Part shown: positions 27,814 to 36,265 of the stretch, piece after piece
Position numbering within the stretch: position 1 is the stretch's first letter
Layout of the letters: each line of letters starts with the position of its first letter
Source: Flavobacterium urocaniciphilum
GTDB lineage: Bacteria; Bacteroidota; Bacteroidia; Flavobacteriales; Flavobacteriaceae
Direction of reading: 5' to 3'
Assembly: GCF_900110615.1 (NCBI RefSeq)
Contig: NZ_FOEI01000004.1
Coordinates: forward strand, 186,001-250,000
DNA: 64,000 nucleotides
Notes under the pieces: model-generated
Databases searched by the model: none
Told to the model about the DNA's origin: nothing
The model's input: the letters and a program-made list of their open reading frames with translations, nothing else
Position numbers and translations under genes: made by a program

Positions 27814-28266
27814 ATGTACGCAATCGTAGAGATAGCAGGGCAACAATTTAAAGTAAGCAAAGACCAAAAAGTTTATGTTCACCGTTTAGGAAGTGATGTT
27901 GACGCAAAAGTTTCTTTTGACAAAGTATTACTTATCGACAATGGAGGTTCAGTAACTTTAGGCGCCCCAGCTATAGAAGGAGCTTCAGTTGAAGCTAAAG
28001 TATTACAACACCTTAAAGGTGACAAAGTAATCGTTTTCAAGAAAAAAAGAAGAAAAGGTTACAAAAAGAAAAACGGTCACAGACAATCGTTAACGCAAAT
28101 TATCATCGAGAACATCGTTGCTAGTGGTGCTACTAAGAAAGCTGCTGCTCCTAAAAAAGAAGCTGCTCCTAAAGCAACTAAAAAAGCAGATGTTGAAGTA
28201 GAAACGGCTACTGAAGAAGTAAAGCCAAAAGCTACTAGAGCGAAAAAACCAAAAACTGAAGAATAA
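27814..28266 (+). CDS. rplU: 50S ribosomal protein L21 (bL21) with basic C-terminal extension
   Basis: The first 103 or so residues are a normal bL21 (YAIVEIAGQQFKVSKD, FKKKRRKGYKKKNGHRQ, TQIIIENI). The remaining 45 or so are a low-complexity Ala/Lys/Glu/Pro tail absent from E. coli L21, giving 150 residues in total. The tail looks disordered and may add RNA contacts. It is cotranscribed with rpmA, which starts 18 bases later, the usual pairing. Confidence 0.96.
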   Translation: MYAIVEIAGQQFKVSKDQKVYVHRLGSDVDAKVSFDKVLLIDNGGSVTLGAPAIEGASVEAKVLQHLKGDKVIVFKKKRRKGYKKKNGHRQSLTQIIIENIVASGATKKAAAPKKEAAPKATKKADVEVETATEEVKPKATRAKKPKTEE

Positions 28267-28284
28267 CATTTAAAATATAACGTC

Positions 28285-28545
28285 ATGGCTCATAAAAAAG
28301 GTGTCGGTAGTTCGAAAAATGGTAGAGAATCAGAATCGAAACGTTTAGGCGTTAAGATTTATGGTGGTCAAGCTGCTATTGCTGGAAACATCATTGTTAG
28401 ACAAAGAGGTTCTAAACACAACCCAGGTGAAAACGTTTACATGGGTAAAGATCACACTTTACATGCTAAAGTTGATGGAATTGTAAAATTCCAGAAAAAA
28501 GGTGATAACAAATCTTGGGTTTCTATCCTTCCATTCGAAGCATAA
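28285..28545 (+). CDS. rpmA: 50S ribosomal protein L27 (bL27)
   Basis: 86 residues starting [16 protein letters not shown], the standard N-terminus that reaches the peptidyl-transferase centre. There is no extra N-terminal peptide needing cleavage of the kind known from Firmicutes. [21 protein letters not shown] is diagnostic. It is second in the rplU-rpmA operon and ends in a GC-rich terminator. Confidence 0.98.
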   Translation: MAHKKGVGSSKNGRESESKRLGVKIYGGQAAIAGNIIVRQRGSKHNPGENVYMGKDHTLHAKVDGIVKFQKKGDNKSWVSILPFEA

Positions 28546-28564
28546 TCTAAAGATTATCAAATAC

Positions 28565-28598
28565 AAAACCCCGAAATACTATTTCGGGGTTTTTTGTT
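28565..28598. terminator. Terminator of rpmA, also facing the DUF4407 gene
   Basis: AAAACCCCGAAAT-ACT-ATTTCGGGGTTTT, one of the strongest hairpins in the window, with a T-run on the right and an A-run on the left. Confidence 0.9.
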
Positions 28599-28614
28599 TT
28601 TATATGTTTCTATT

Positions 28615-29709
28615 TTAAGATTTGAATTTCGCTAAATAATTTTCAGATTGTATCTTCATGATTTCAGTCGCATTTTTCTTCTTCAGATTAAACAATTCTT
28701 TATCCGATTTTATATCAGCGTACACCTCATCATAAATAGACGCATCTGTTTTCTTTTGCAATTCACGCTGGTAACTATTTTGTTCTATTAAGGTTTTATA
28801 ACTGATTTCCGCATCTTCTTGCTTAAAATCATATTCACTTTTACTTGACAACAGTTTTGCAATAATTGGAGAAGTTTCAATCGCTAAAAACAACAACATA
28901 ATAAATAAAGAAGGTAAAAAGGGTAATTTATTTAACGCATTGATTCTTGCCATTAACCCATCGAAACTATCAATTATAGGCTGCGAATCGGTTACTTTTT
29001 TATCTAAATCAGCCTGTAGCGATTTCCCTTTAGTTTCTTTTTCTGCAATAATTTTCGAATTAGTTACTTTTAAGGAATCCAATTGTTTCAACGCTGCATC
29101 ATGTGCTTCACGTTTTTCCTTATAAATAGGACCTTTGCCCATTTTCTTGGTTCCGGTTGTTCCTTCTGCTTCAGTAATATAAGATTGATACAAAGCCGCT
29201 ACTTCTTTTTCTTTGGCATTAACCTGACTTTTCAAACTATCAATTGAGGCTTGATTTTTATCAACGTCGGTTTTAAAATAATCGGAAACTTGCTTTTTAT
29301 TCGCAATTGCCATTTCATTTTTCTCTTTTAATAAAACCGTGTCAATTTCCTTTTTGAAGATTTTAATTTCTAGTGGCTTTGAAATTACAATAGCAATAAT
29401 CATAGCTAACACAATTCGAGGAGAAGCTTGAATAAATTCGTCCATAAAACTATCACGCTTTTTGATAGTTGAAACGATAAATCGATCTAAGTTAAAAATT
29501 AACAATCCCCAAATTAAACCAAAAAAAGTAGCCATATACACACTATCAAAAACAGTATATAAAGCGTAAGAACAAGCTACAAATGCCATTACAGCCGTAA
29601 AGAATACAGTAGCACCAATACCAGCATATTTGTTTTGTTCACCATTGGAGCAAGTGGCAACAATATCTTTGTCTGCTCCCGAACAAAGAATAAAAAATGA
29701 TTTAAGCAT
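28615..29709 (-). CDS. DUF4407 membrane protein
   Basis: 364 residues matching the DUF4407 pattern: a short N-terminus, two TM helices (about 33-53 and 59-78) with the LIFNLDRFIVST box right after, another TM (about 92-110), a long Lys/Glu-rich coiled-coil region (about 115-245) and a final TM (about 255-275). A charged cytoplasmic tail follows. The family has no assigned function. The gene is alone between two terminators and its neighbours give no clue. Confidence 0.85.
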   Translation of the reverse strand: MLKSFFILCSGADKDIVATCSNGEQNKYAGIGATVFFTAVMAFVACSYALYTVFDSVYMATFFGLIWGLLIFNLDRFIVSTIKKRDSFMDEFIQASPRIVLAMIIAIVISKPLEIKIFKKEIDTVLLKEKNEMAIANKKQVSDYFKTDVDKNQASIDSLKSQVNAKEKEVAALYQSYITEAEGTTGTKKMGKGPIYKEKREAHDAALKQLDSLKVTNSKIIAEKETKGKSLQADLDKKVTDSQPIIDSFDGLMARINALNKLPFLPSLFIMLLFLAIETSPIIAKLLSSKSEYDFKQEDAEISYKTLIEQNSYQRELQKKTDASIYDEVYADIKSDKELFNLKKKNATEIMKIQSENYLAKFKS

Positions 29710-29866
29710 AACGATTCGTTTTAAACCATAAGATGTCCCAAAAAATCGGGAAGCATATATTTATGGTTAGTTAATTGATTGATGATGATGATTACAAATT
29801 TGTTGCCAAAAATGATTTTTTGTTACAAGTTTTTAGTTAAACTTTTCATTTACAAGATTTTGAAAC

Positions 29867-29906
29867 AAAAAAAATCCCCAATCTTTCGATTGAGGATTCT
29901 AAAATT
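29867..29906 (-). terminator. Terminator of the lipoprotein gene at 29918
   Basis: Read on the minus strand: AATCCTCAATC-GAAA-GATTGGGGATT followed by a run of eight T. One G-T pair is in the stem. Confidence 0.8.
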
Positions 29907-29917
29907 TAATAATAGTA

Positions 29918-30466
29918 TTAATATTTTGGCAAGTCCATAGTAATTTTATCCAATCGATTACCTTCAAAGAAAAATAAATTACCCAAATACACTTTCGGCT
30001 TATATTTTTTATCTTTTTTTAATAAATCGTTCTCAAACAATCTAGAATAAACACTTCTATATTTAGAATCGTATAAATCTGAATTTATCGCATACAATTG
30101 ACTTGTAAAACTAGTTCTTTGATCTAAAGTGGCATTTAAATTTCCAAAGCCTTCCATAACCAAAAAAAGCTCATATCCATTTTTCCGAGCATAATTTTCA
30201 TAGACAAACATTGGCCTACACAAATCAGATGTACACCCATTTTTAAAAACATACACTAACGATTTTTCGTGTTTTTCTAATTCAGTCCTTAATTGTTTTC
30301 CAGAAATTTTATAAATTTTATCCACTTCTAAATTTTCAAAACTTTCTAAAGTTACGATTTTGGCTCTATCAACTTCTTTAAGTTTAGAATAATCATTTGT
30401 TAAACCAGAAATGCTACACGAAGCTAAAATCAACAAAAAAACAATAGCTGTAAATATTTTCCTCAT
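29918..30466 (-). CDS. Lipoprotein, possible thioredoxin-fold
   Basis: I choose the Met at 30466, giving MRKIFTAIVFLLILASC with a clear lipobox (Leu-Ala-Ser-Cys). An upstream in-frame Met at 30499 would put 11 residues before the signal peptide. The mature protein has VYVFKNGCTSDLCRP, a strand followed by Cys-Thr-Ser-Asp-Leu-Cys, which looks like a thioredoxin-fold active site but with four rather than two residues between the cysteines. The length is 182 residues. No family is recognised with certainty. Similar small lipoproteins are common in flavobacteria. It lies downstream of ahcY, separated by a terminator. Confidence 0.65.
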   Translation of the reverse strand: MRKIFTAIVFLLILASCSISGLTNDYSKLKEVDRAKIVTLESFENLEVDKIYKISGKQLRTELEKHEKSLVYVFKNGCTSDLCRPMFVYENYARKNGYELFLVMEGFGNLNATLDQRTSFTSQLYAINSDLYDSKYRSVYSRLFENDLLKKDKKYKPKVYLGNLFFFEGNRLDKITMDLPKY

Positions 30467-30485
30467 AATTTTTTTCTGTAAATAT

Positions 30486-30521
30486 AAAAAAATCCCCAAT
30501 CTTTCGAAAGGGGACTTTATA
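30486..30521 (-). terminator. ahcY terminator
   Basis: On the minus strand AGTCCCC-TTTCGAAAGATT-GGGGATTTTTTT. The 22 bases 30486-30507 are identical to 29868-29889 in the terminator of the next gene downstream. Confidence 0.75.
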
Positions 30522-30569
30522 TTTTTAAAAATGACTATTTACTAATCACTTTTAACTATTCACTAAATA

Positions 30570-31886
30570 TTAGTATCTATAGTATTCTGGTTTGAATGGA
30601 CCTTTAACTTCCACTCCGATATATGCAGCTTGCTCATCGTTTAATACTTCTAATTCAACACCTAATTTTCTTAAGTGTAAATCAGCTACTTTTTCATCTA
30701 AATGTTTTGGTAACATATAAACTTCATTTTTATAAGCTGACGAATTAGTCCATAATTCAATTTGAGCTAAAGTTTGGTTTGAGAATGAGTTACTCATTAC
30801 AAAACTTGGGTGTCCAGTTGCACAACCTAAGTTTACTAAACGACCTTCAGCTAAAATGATAACTTCTTTACCGTTTACAGTATAGATATCAACTTGAGGT
30901 TTAACTTCAACTTTAGAAGCACCAAAGTTTTTGTTTAACCAAGCCATATCAATTTCGTTATCAAAGTGACCGATATTACAAACGATTGCTTTATCTTTCA
31001 TAGCTTCGAAATGACGACCTACAACAATATCTTTGTTTCCTGTAGTTGTGATAACGATATCAGCATTAGCAACAACAGTATCTAATTTTTTAACCTCATA
31101 ACCGTCCATAGCTGCTTGTAAAGCACAAATTGGATCAATTTCAGTAACCGTTACAATAGAACCTGCTCCACGGAAAGAAGCAGCAGTACCTTTACCAACA
31201 TCACCATATCCACAAACTACTACTCTTTTTCCTGCTAACATTACATCCGTTGCACGACGAACTGCATCAACAGCAGACTCTTTACAACCATATTTGTTAT
31301 CAAATTTAGATTTAGTAACTGAATCGTTTACGTTGATAGCTGGCATATATAAAGTTCCAGCTTTCATTCTTTCGTATAAACGGTGAACTCCAGTTGTAGT
31401 TTCTTCTGATAAACCTTTAATTCCTTCAACTAATTCAGTATATCTATCAAAAACCATGTTTGTTAAATCACCACCATCATCTAAAATCATGTTTAATGGT
31501 TGTCTTTCTTCACCAAAGAATAAAGTTTGTTCGATACACCAATCAAATTCCTCTTCGTTCATACCTTTCCAAGCATAAACTGGAATTCCAGCAGCAGCAA
31601 TTGCAGCAGCAGCATGATCTTGAGTTGAGAAAATATTACATGAAGACCAAGTAACATCTGCACCTAAAGCAACTAAAGTTTCAATTAATACAGCTGTTTG
31701 AATAGTCATGTGTAAACATCCAGCAATACGAGCACCTTTTAAAGGTTGACTTGCACCGTATTCTTCACGAATAGCCATTAAACCTGGCATTTCAGCTTCT
31801 GCTAAAGTAATTTCTTTTCTTCCCCATTCTGCTAAAGAAATATCTTTAACTTTGTATGGTACGTAAGGAATTGTTTTTGTACTCAT
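30570..31886 (-). CDS. ahcY: Adenosylhomocysteinase (SAH hydrolase)
   Basis: Hydrolyses S-adenosylhomocysteine to adenosine and homocysteine, keeping methylation going. It is a 438-residue, NAD-dependent enzyme. Substrate-binding residues lie in [16 protein letters not shown], the Rossmann motif is [16 protein letters not shown], and the protein ends with the conserved FKPEYYRY, whose Lys-Tyr contacts NAD of the partner subunit. It lacks the roughly 40-residue insertion seen in some bacterial and plant forms. It is transcribed alone. Confidence 0.97.
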   Translation of the reverse strand: MSTKTIPYVPYKVKDISLAEWGRKEITLAEAEMPGLMAIREEYGASQPLKGARIAGCLHMTIQTAVLIETLVALGADVTWSSCNIFSTQDHAAAAIAAAGIPVYAWKGMNEEEFDWCIEQTLFFGEERQPLNMILDDGGDLTNMVFDRYTELVEGIKGLSEETTTGVHRLYERMKAGTLYMPAINVNDSVTKSKFDNKYGCKESAVDAVRRATDVMLAGKRVVVCGYGDVGKGTAASFRGAGSIVTVTEIDPICALQAAMDGYEVKKLDTVVANADIVITTTGNKDIVVGRHFEAMKDKAIVCNIGHFDNEIDMAWLNKNFGASKVEVKPQVDIYTVNGKEVIILAEGRLVNLGCATGHPSFVMSNSFSNQTLAQIELWTNSSAYKNEVYMLPKHLDEKVADLHLRKLGVELEVLNDEQAAYIGVEVKGPFKPEYYRY

Positions 31887-31920
31887 TATAATTTATAAAT
31901 TTAATTTTAATTTCGAGTGG

Positions 31921-31928
31921 CAAAGGTA
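31921..31928 (-). promoter_or_regulatory. ahcY promoter, -7 element
   Basis: TACCTTTG on the minus strand, about 35 bases before the ahcY start. No clear TTG at -33. Confidence 0.6.
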
Positions 31929-32032
31929 CAACATAAGTTTTATTATTCTAAATTTTTTTAAGAAATTTACAAAATAGGAAAAACTTAATTTACTGATACA
32001 CAACAGACTAAAAAAATTCTGATTAAATATTT

Positions 32033-32695
32033 ATGCCATTCTATAAAGAAATAAAAATTAATTCGACTACCACCGCCTATTTTTGGAAAATTTCTGAAGA
32101 TACAGAATGGCTTTATGAAAACATTCAACTGAATGAAAATTCCCTTTCTCGTTTGGAAAATATGAATTCTGAAGAACACAAAAGAGGATTTTTAGCCGTT
32201 AGAATGCTGCTTCAACATATAGGTTATACTGATTTTAATTTAGTATATGATACATTTGGAAAACCTCATTTAATAAAGGATATTCAAAAAAAATCAGAAT
32301 ATAGTTCTAAACAAATTTCAATTTCACATTCACACGAATTCTCGTGTATCTGTATCAGCAATCAAAATATTGGAATCGATTTAGAAAAACGTAAAGAAAA
32401 AACGTTAAAAATCGCCCCAAGATTTATGGATATTTGTCATCTTGAAAATCTATCTGAGGAAGATAAAATAGCTAAAGCAACAGTAATTTGGGGAGTAAAA
32501 GAAAGTGTTTTTAAACTTAAAAATGAAAAAGGAATCAGCTTTCCAAACCACATAAGTGAAGCGCCATTTCAATTAATGGATAAAAAAGGAACAACCTATT
32601 TGAATTTTAATGAAACAACTCAAAATTTTCAATTTCATTTTGAATTTGTTGACGATTATATTTTTGTTTGTGTATTAAGCTGTAACACAGAGTAA
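32033..32695 (+). CDS. 4'-phosphopantetheinyl transferase (Sfp-type)
   Basis: Transfers phosphopantetheine from CoA to carrier proteins. It is 220 residues with the Sfp-superfamily motifs GIDLE (Asp116, Glu118, magnesium) and WGVKESVFK (Trp153, Lys156, Glu157, Lys161), plus the ISHSHEF box near 97-103. It is shorter than Bacillus Sfp but has the pseudo-dimeric length, unlike AcpS (about 125 residues). No polyketide or peptide synthetase gene is nearby, so its target may be the fatty-acid ACP. It heads a compact plus-strand series. Confidence 0.9.
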   Translation: MPFYKEIKINSTTTAYFWKISEDTEWLYENIQLNENSLSRLENMNSEEHKRGFLAVRMLLQHIGYTDFNLVYDTFGKPHLIKDIQKKSEYSSKQISISHSHEFSCICISNQNIGIDLEKRKEKTLKIAPRFMDICHLENLSEEDKIAKATVIWGVKESVFKLKNEKGISFPNHISEAPFQLMDKKGTTYLNFNETTQNFQFHFEFVDDYIFVCVLSCNTE

Positions 32696-32792
32696 CAAAA
32701 AACAACAGAGCTATACAAAAACAAAAATTAAGTAGATCTTTACGAAATCAATTTATGAATCTTTGCGCCATAATCCTTACTTTCGCAAAACA

Positions 32793-33509
32793 ATGAACAA
32801 CATTTACCAAAATATAGTAGCTGCAAAAAAAAACAATTCTAAATTGTTAGCCATTTTAATTGATCCTGATAAAACTAATATTACTGAAATTGAAAGTTTA
32901 TCTCAAAAAATCAATCAATCTCCAGCAACACATATTTTTATTGGCGGTAGTATAGTTGAGCAAGTTTGTATTGATAGTTTAATTATTGAAATTAAAAAAT
33001 ACTGTTCTTTACCCATTTTAATTTTTCCTGGACATCCTTCTCAAATTTCAAACGAAGCAAATGGCATTTTGTTCCTAAGTTTACTTTCTGGTAGAAATCC
33101 AGATTATTTAATAGAACACCATATTAATTCTGTTGATATTTTAACGAATTCAGATTTAGAAATTATTTCTACAGGTTATATTTTAATTGATGGTGGAAAT
33201 GAAACAGCTGTTCAACGTGTAAGTCAAACCCAACCTATTGAAAATACCAATATCGATTTAGCCTATAAAACAGCAAAAGCAGGAGAATATTTAGGTAAAA
33301 AACTAATTTACTTAGAGGCTGGAAGTGGCGCCAAAAATCATGTTTCTTTAGAAATGGTTCAATATGTTTCTAAAAACATTTCAATCCCATTAATTGTGGG
33401 AGGCGGCATAAAAAGTTTATCAAAAATTGAAGAGATTTTTAGAGTTGGCGCTGATATTGTAGTCATTGGTACTGCTTTTGAAAATGATGTTAACTTTTTT
33501 TCTAATTAA
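32793..33509 (+). CDS. Geranylgeranylglyceryl/heptaprenylglyceryl phosphate synthase (PcrB/GGGPS family)
   Basis: TIM-barrel prenyltransferase that joins a long polyprenyl diphosphate to glycerol 1-phosphate, the first step of archaeal-type ether lipids. The start at 32793 gives MNNIYQN and 238 residues; an upstream in-frame codon at 32763 would add ten residues with no family counterpart. Motifs: ILIDPDKT (Asp24, phosphate/magnesium), YLEAGSGAK, and the phosphate-binding VGGGIKS and IVVIGTAFE. Bacteroidota are known to carry a GGGPS of their own group, though the lipid made is poorly defined. One base separates its stop from the next gene. Confidence 0.92.
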   Translation: MNNIYQNIVAAKKNNSKLLAILIDPDKTNITEIESLSQKINQSPATHIFIGGSIVEQVCIDSLIIEIKKYCSLPILIFPGHPSQISNEANGILFLSLLSGRNPDYLIEHHINSVDILTNSDLEIISTGYILIDGGNETAVQRVSQTQPIENTNIDLAYKTAKAGEYLGKKLIYLEAGSGAKNHVSLEMVQYVSKNISIPLIVGGGIKSLSKIEEIFRVGADIVVIGTAFENDVNFFSN

Positions 33510-33510
33510 C

Positions 33511-34116
33511 ATGTTTGAAACGATAATCAATCAATATAAAAACATACCTAATTGGCAAATTAGCATAGAAATTATCGTTTTTATTTTCGGGATTTTAAGC
33601 GTGTATTTTGCAAAAAAAGAAAACATTTTAGTGTATCCAACTGGGCTAATTGCCACTATATTATCTGTTTACATCATGTATTACGCAAAATATTATGCTG
33701 ATATGAGCATAAATATTTATTACACCATTATGAGTTTTTACGGCTGGTATGTTTGGAAAAAAGGCGAAAATTCTGAACCTCTTTCAATAACTAGAACCAA
33801 CTTAATGGAGAAAATTATCGGATTTATATTGTTTATTATTACAGCATTTGTTTGTGTTCTAATCTACAAATTCTTCGACTATAAAATACAGTTTAACAAC
33901 TATTTAGATATTTTTACCACTTCCTTATTTTTCACAGCAATGTGGTATATGGCTAAAAAGAAATTGGAAAACTGGACACTTTGGATTATTGGAGACGCTT
34001 TAGTAGTTTACATTTTTTTCGATAGACAACTTTACATTATTGCTTTTCAATACATAATTTTTACTATTTTAGCCATCTCAGCATACATAGAATGGAAAAA
34101 ATATTTAGCGAAATAG
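33511..34116 (+). CDS. PnuC-family vitamin transporter (PnuC or PnuT)
   Basis: Membrane protein of 201 residues with about seven helices and the family signature YGWYVWKKG (WxxW, which sandwiches the substrate ring). I start at 33511 (MFETIINQYKN); longer in-frame starts overlap the previous gene. PnuC takes up nicotinamide riboside; its paralogue PnuT takes up thiamine. In Bacteroidota PnuT is usually found with a TPP-riboswitch-controlled TonB receptor, and such a receptor lies 2.2 kb downstream, so thiamine is a real possibility. No kinase follows it. The last 25 bases overlap the next gene. Confidence 0.88.
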   Translation: MFETIINQYKNIPNWQISIEIIVFIFGILSVYFAKKENILVYPTGLIATILSVYIMYYAKYYADMSINIYYTIMSFYGWYVWKKGENSEPLSITRTNLMEKIIGFILFIITAFVCVLIYKFFDYKIQFNNYLDIFTTSLFFTAMWYMAKKKLENWTLWIIGDALVVYIFFDRQLYIIAFQYIIFTILAISAYIEWKKYLAK

Positions 34117-35645
34117 ATTTACAACAAATAGTTAAAAGAGGAAATTCTTTAGCTAAAATAATGCAACAATTACATTATTTTAAAAATGGCATTCCGAAAA
34201 TTAACTTATACAAAACGGCTACTATTAATGATGGGATTTTTAAATTTTCTGAAAAAGAAGTAGAAGAATTTTGTACGTATTTTGACAAGCATAAACATAA
34301 ATATTCTATTGAGAAATTTGTTCCCGCTAGTGGTGCTGCAACGCGTATGTTTAAGTCGTTGAATGAATTTTTAACGCAATTTAATCCAGAAACTGACACG
34401 ATAAATTCGTACATTAATTTAAAAAAGGATAAAGACTTATCATTATTTATTGTTGGTTTAAGGAGTTTTCCATTTTACAACGAATTAAAAGAAAAAACGA
34501 AAGCTTTATTTAAAGACTATCCAACCTATAATTCTGACCAAAAAGTTTATGCCATAATAAAAGCATTATTAACCGAAGAAGGTTTAAATTATGCTAATAA
34601 ACCAAAAGGAATTTTACCTTTTCATATTGAAAATAATGAAATTCTGACGCCAATTGACGAACATGTTTTTGAAACAGAGTTTTACAAAAAACCAAATCAA
34701 AAATCGAAAATTCATTTTACAGTTACTAAGGAATTTGAAAAAGATTTTTTAGCCATTACTAATAAATACGAGAATTTAGAAATTAGTTTTTCATATCAAG
34801 ATCAAACTACGGATACCATTTCTGTAAACGCAGACAACACTCCATTTAGAATTGAAAATAACGAACTGTTTTTCAGACCAGGCGGACATGGCGCTTTAAT
34901 TGAAAACTTAAACCAATTACAATCTGAAGTTATTTTCATTAAAAATATTGATAACGTTTCGCAAATCAATAGAGAATTAATTTTAAATAATAAAAAACTA
35001 ATTGGCGGAATTTTATTGTATACCAAAAGACAAGTTGAAAACTTCTTAAAAAAATTAATTAAAGAAGATTTCAATCAAACTGACATTAAAGAAATTGTCA
35101 ATTTTGTTGAAACTAAGATGTCATTTCCTTTACCTGAAGAATTTCAAATGTTTCAACCCGAATATCAAAAAGAATATTTAATTAAAATATTAAATCGTCC
35201 TATTCGAGTTTGTGGAATGGTTAAAAACGAAGGTGAACCAGGCGGCGGTCCATTTTGGATTCAAGATGAAAAAGGAAGATATACTTTACAAATTGTTGAA
35301 TCTTCTCAAATTGATTTAACCAACGAAAACCAACGTACTATTTTTAAAAATTCTACTCATTTTAACCCAGTAGATATCGTTTGTAGCGTAAAAGATTTTG
35401 AAGGCAACAAGTTCGATTTAACCAAATTCGTAGACGACAAGGCCGCATTTATTACGGAAAAAACTAAATACGGCAAACCAATTAAAGCTTTTGAATTACC
35501 AGGCTTATGGAATGGTGCCATGGCTAAATGGACAACTATTTTTGTGGAAGTTCCAATTGAAACATTTAATCCTGTAAAAAAAGTCAACGATTTATTAAAA
35601 CCAGCACACCAACCCAACAGTTTAGACAATAATTCTGCCTTATAA
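34092..35645 (+). CDS. DUF4301 family protein, possible nucleotidyltransferase-like fold
   Basis: 517 residues matching DUF4301, a Bacteroidota family of unknown function. There is no signal peptide, so it should be cytoplasmic. Two short motifs recall UDP-sugar pyrophosphorylases: PASGAATRMFKSL (about 76-88), where those enzymes have a Gly-rich loop plus Arg, and FRPGGHGALIENL (about 258-270), where they read PGGHG or PPGNGD. The C-terminal half contains GEPGGGPFWI and LPGLWNGAMAKW. The start overlaps pnuC by 25 bases and its stop overlaps the next start (TAATG), so it is tightly embedded in the operon. The enzymatic guess is mine. Confidence 0.8.
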   Translation: MEKIFSEIDLQQIVKRGNSLAKIMQQLHYFKNGIPKINLYKTATINDGIFKFSEKEVEEFCTYFDKHKHKYSIEKFVPASGAATRMFKSLNEFLTQFNPETDTINSYINLKKDKDLSLFIVGLRSFPFYNELKEKTKALFKDYPTYNSDQKVYAIIKALLTEEGLNYANKPKGILPFHIENNEILTPIDEHVFETEFYKKPNQKSKIHFTVTKEFEKDFLAITNKYENLEISFSYQDQTTDTISVNADNTPFRIENNELFFRPGGHGALIENLNQLQSEVIFIKNIDNVSQINRELILNNKKLIGGILLYTKRQVENFLKKLIKEDFNQTDIKEIVNFVETKMSFPLPEEFQMFQPEYQKEYLIKILNRPIRVCGMVKNEGEPGGGPFWIQDEKGRYTLQIVESSQIDLTNENQRTIFKNSTHFNPVDIVCSVKDFEGNKFDLTKFVDDKAAFITEKTKYGKPIKAFELPGLWNGAMAKWTTIFVEVPIETFNPVKKVNDLLKPAHQPNSLDNNSAL

Positions 35646-36046
35646 TGAACACAGAAATAATTGCATCTGAATTAAACTTCAAAGCCGTTAGAAGTAGTGG
35701 TGCAGGCGGTCAAAACGTTAATAAAGTTTCTTCCAAAATGGTTTTAATTTTTGATGTCGCAACTTCTTTTGGCTTAAATGAAGAAGAAAAAGTATTACTT
35801 CAAACGAAATTAAAAACAAAAATCTCTCAAGATAATTTATTGATTTTAACGTGTGATGAAGATCGAAGTCAACTCAAAAATAAACGAATTATCATCAAAC
35901 GATTTTTCGAAATCTTAGAAAAAGCATTAGCCAAACCAAAAGAGCGTAAAGCCACCAAAATCTCAAAAGGAGCGAACGAAAAACGCATTCAAGAAAAGAA
36001 AAAAGCAGGTGAAATTAAAGCGAATAGAAAAAAATTAGACTTTTAA
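35645..36046 (+). CDS. arfB: Peptidyl-tRNA hydrolase ArfB-like (ribosome rescue)
   Basis: Codon-independent release factor that frees stalled ribosomes. It is 133 residues with the GGQ motif at Gly21-Gly22-Gln23 in SSGAGGQNVNKVSS, and a long basic C-terminal tail (KPKERKATKISKGANEKR) that would fill the empty mRNA channel, as in E. coli ArfB/YaeJ (140 residues). It has no codon-recognition domain, so it is not RF1 or RF2. It is coupled to the DUF4301 gene through TAATG and is the last gene before the TPP riboswitch promoter. No clear terminator is seen between them. Confidence 0.92.
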   Translation: MNTEIIASELNFKAVRSSGAGGQNVNKVSSKMVLIFDVATSFGLNEEEKVLLQTKLKTKISQDNLLILTCDEDRSQLKNKRIIIKRFFEILEKALAKPKERKATKISKGANEKRIQEKKKAGEIKANRKKLDF

Positions 36047-36048
36047 AA

Positions 36049-36080
36049 TTGGATTTTTAATTTAAAGAGTTCTATCTTTG
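36049..36080 (+). promoter_or_regulatory. Promoter of the TPP-riboswitch transcript
   Basis: TTG (36049-36051), 21-base spacer, TATCTTTG (36073-36080); the transcript would begin right before riboswitch helix P1. Confidence 0.75.
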
Positions 36081-36085
36081 CACTG

Positions 36086-36166
36086 TCTCAAAGGGGTGCT
36101 TGTTTTTACAGGCTGAGATTATACCCATAGAACCTGGGCGGGTAATGCTGCCAAGGAAATCAGAGA
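36086..36166 (+). promoter_or_regulatory. TPP riboswitch (THI element)
   Basis: The conserved blocks appear in order: AAGGGGTGC, GGCTGAGAT, ATACCC, GAACCTGG, GGGTAATGCTGCCAAGGAAA. P1 can close through TCTC (36086-36089) and GAGA (36162-36165). The switch binds thiamine pyrophosphate. It lies about 100 bases before the TonB receptor gene. Two hairpins follow it: TCATTC-taaac-GGAATGA (36181-36198) and one over the start codon. Confidence 0.95.
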
Positions 36167-36246
36167 AACCACTTAAAAAATCATTCTAAACGGAATGATG
36201 GAATCTCACAAACATTAATTATTTAACCAGAGTAATTACCCCTTTT

Positions 36247-36265
36247 ATTCGTAGCATTTACGAAT
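36247..36265 (+). promoter_or_regulatory. Start-codon hairpin downstream of the TPP riboswitch
   Basis: ATTCGTA (36247-36253), GCATT loop, TACGAAT (36259-36265): a 7-bp stem whose right arm ends within the first ATG of the receptor gene. There is no T-run, so it would act on translation start rather than on transcription. Confidence 0.5.

Noticed and set aside
32696..32792. Possible dispersed repeat before the GGGP synthase (AACACAGAG, CTTTGCG words)
   Set aside because: The words resemble known degenerate spacers, but there is no second clear copy in the window and part of it probably serves as promoter (TACTTTCG).
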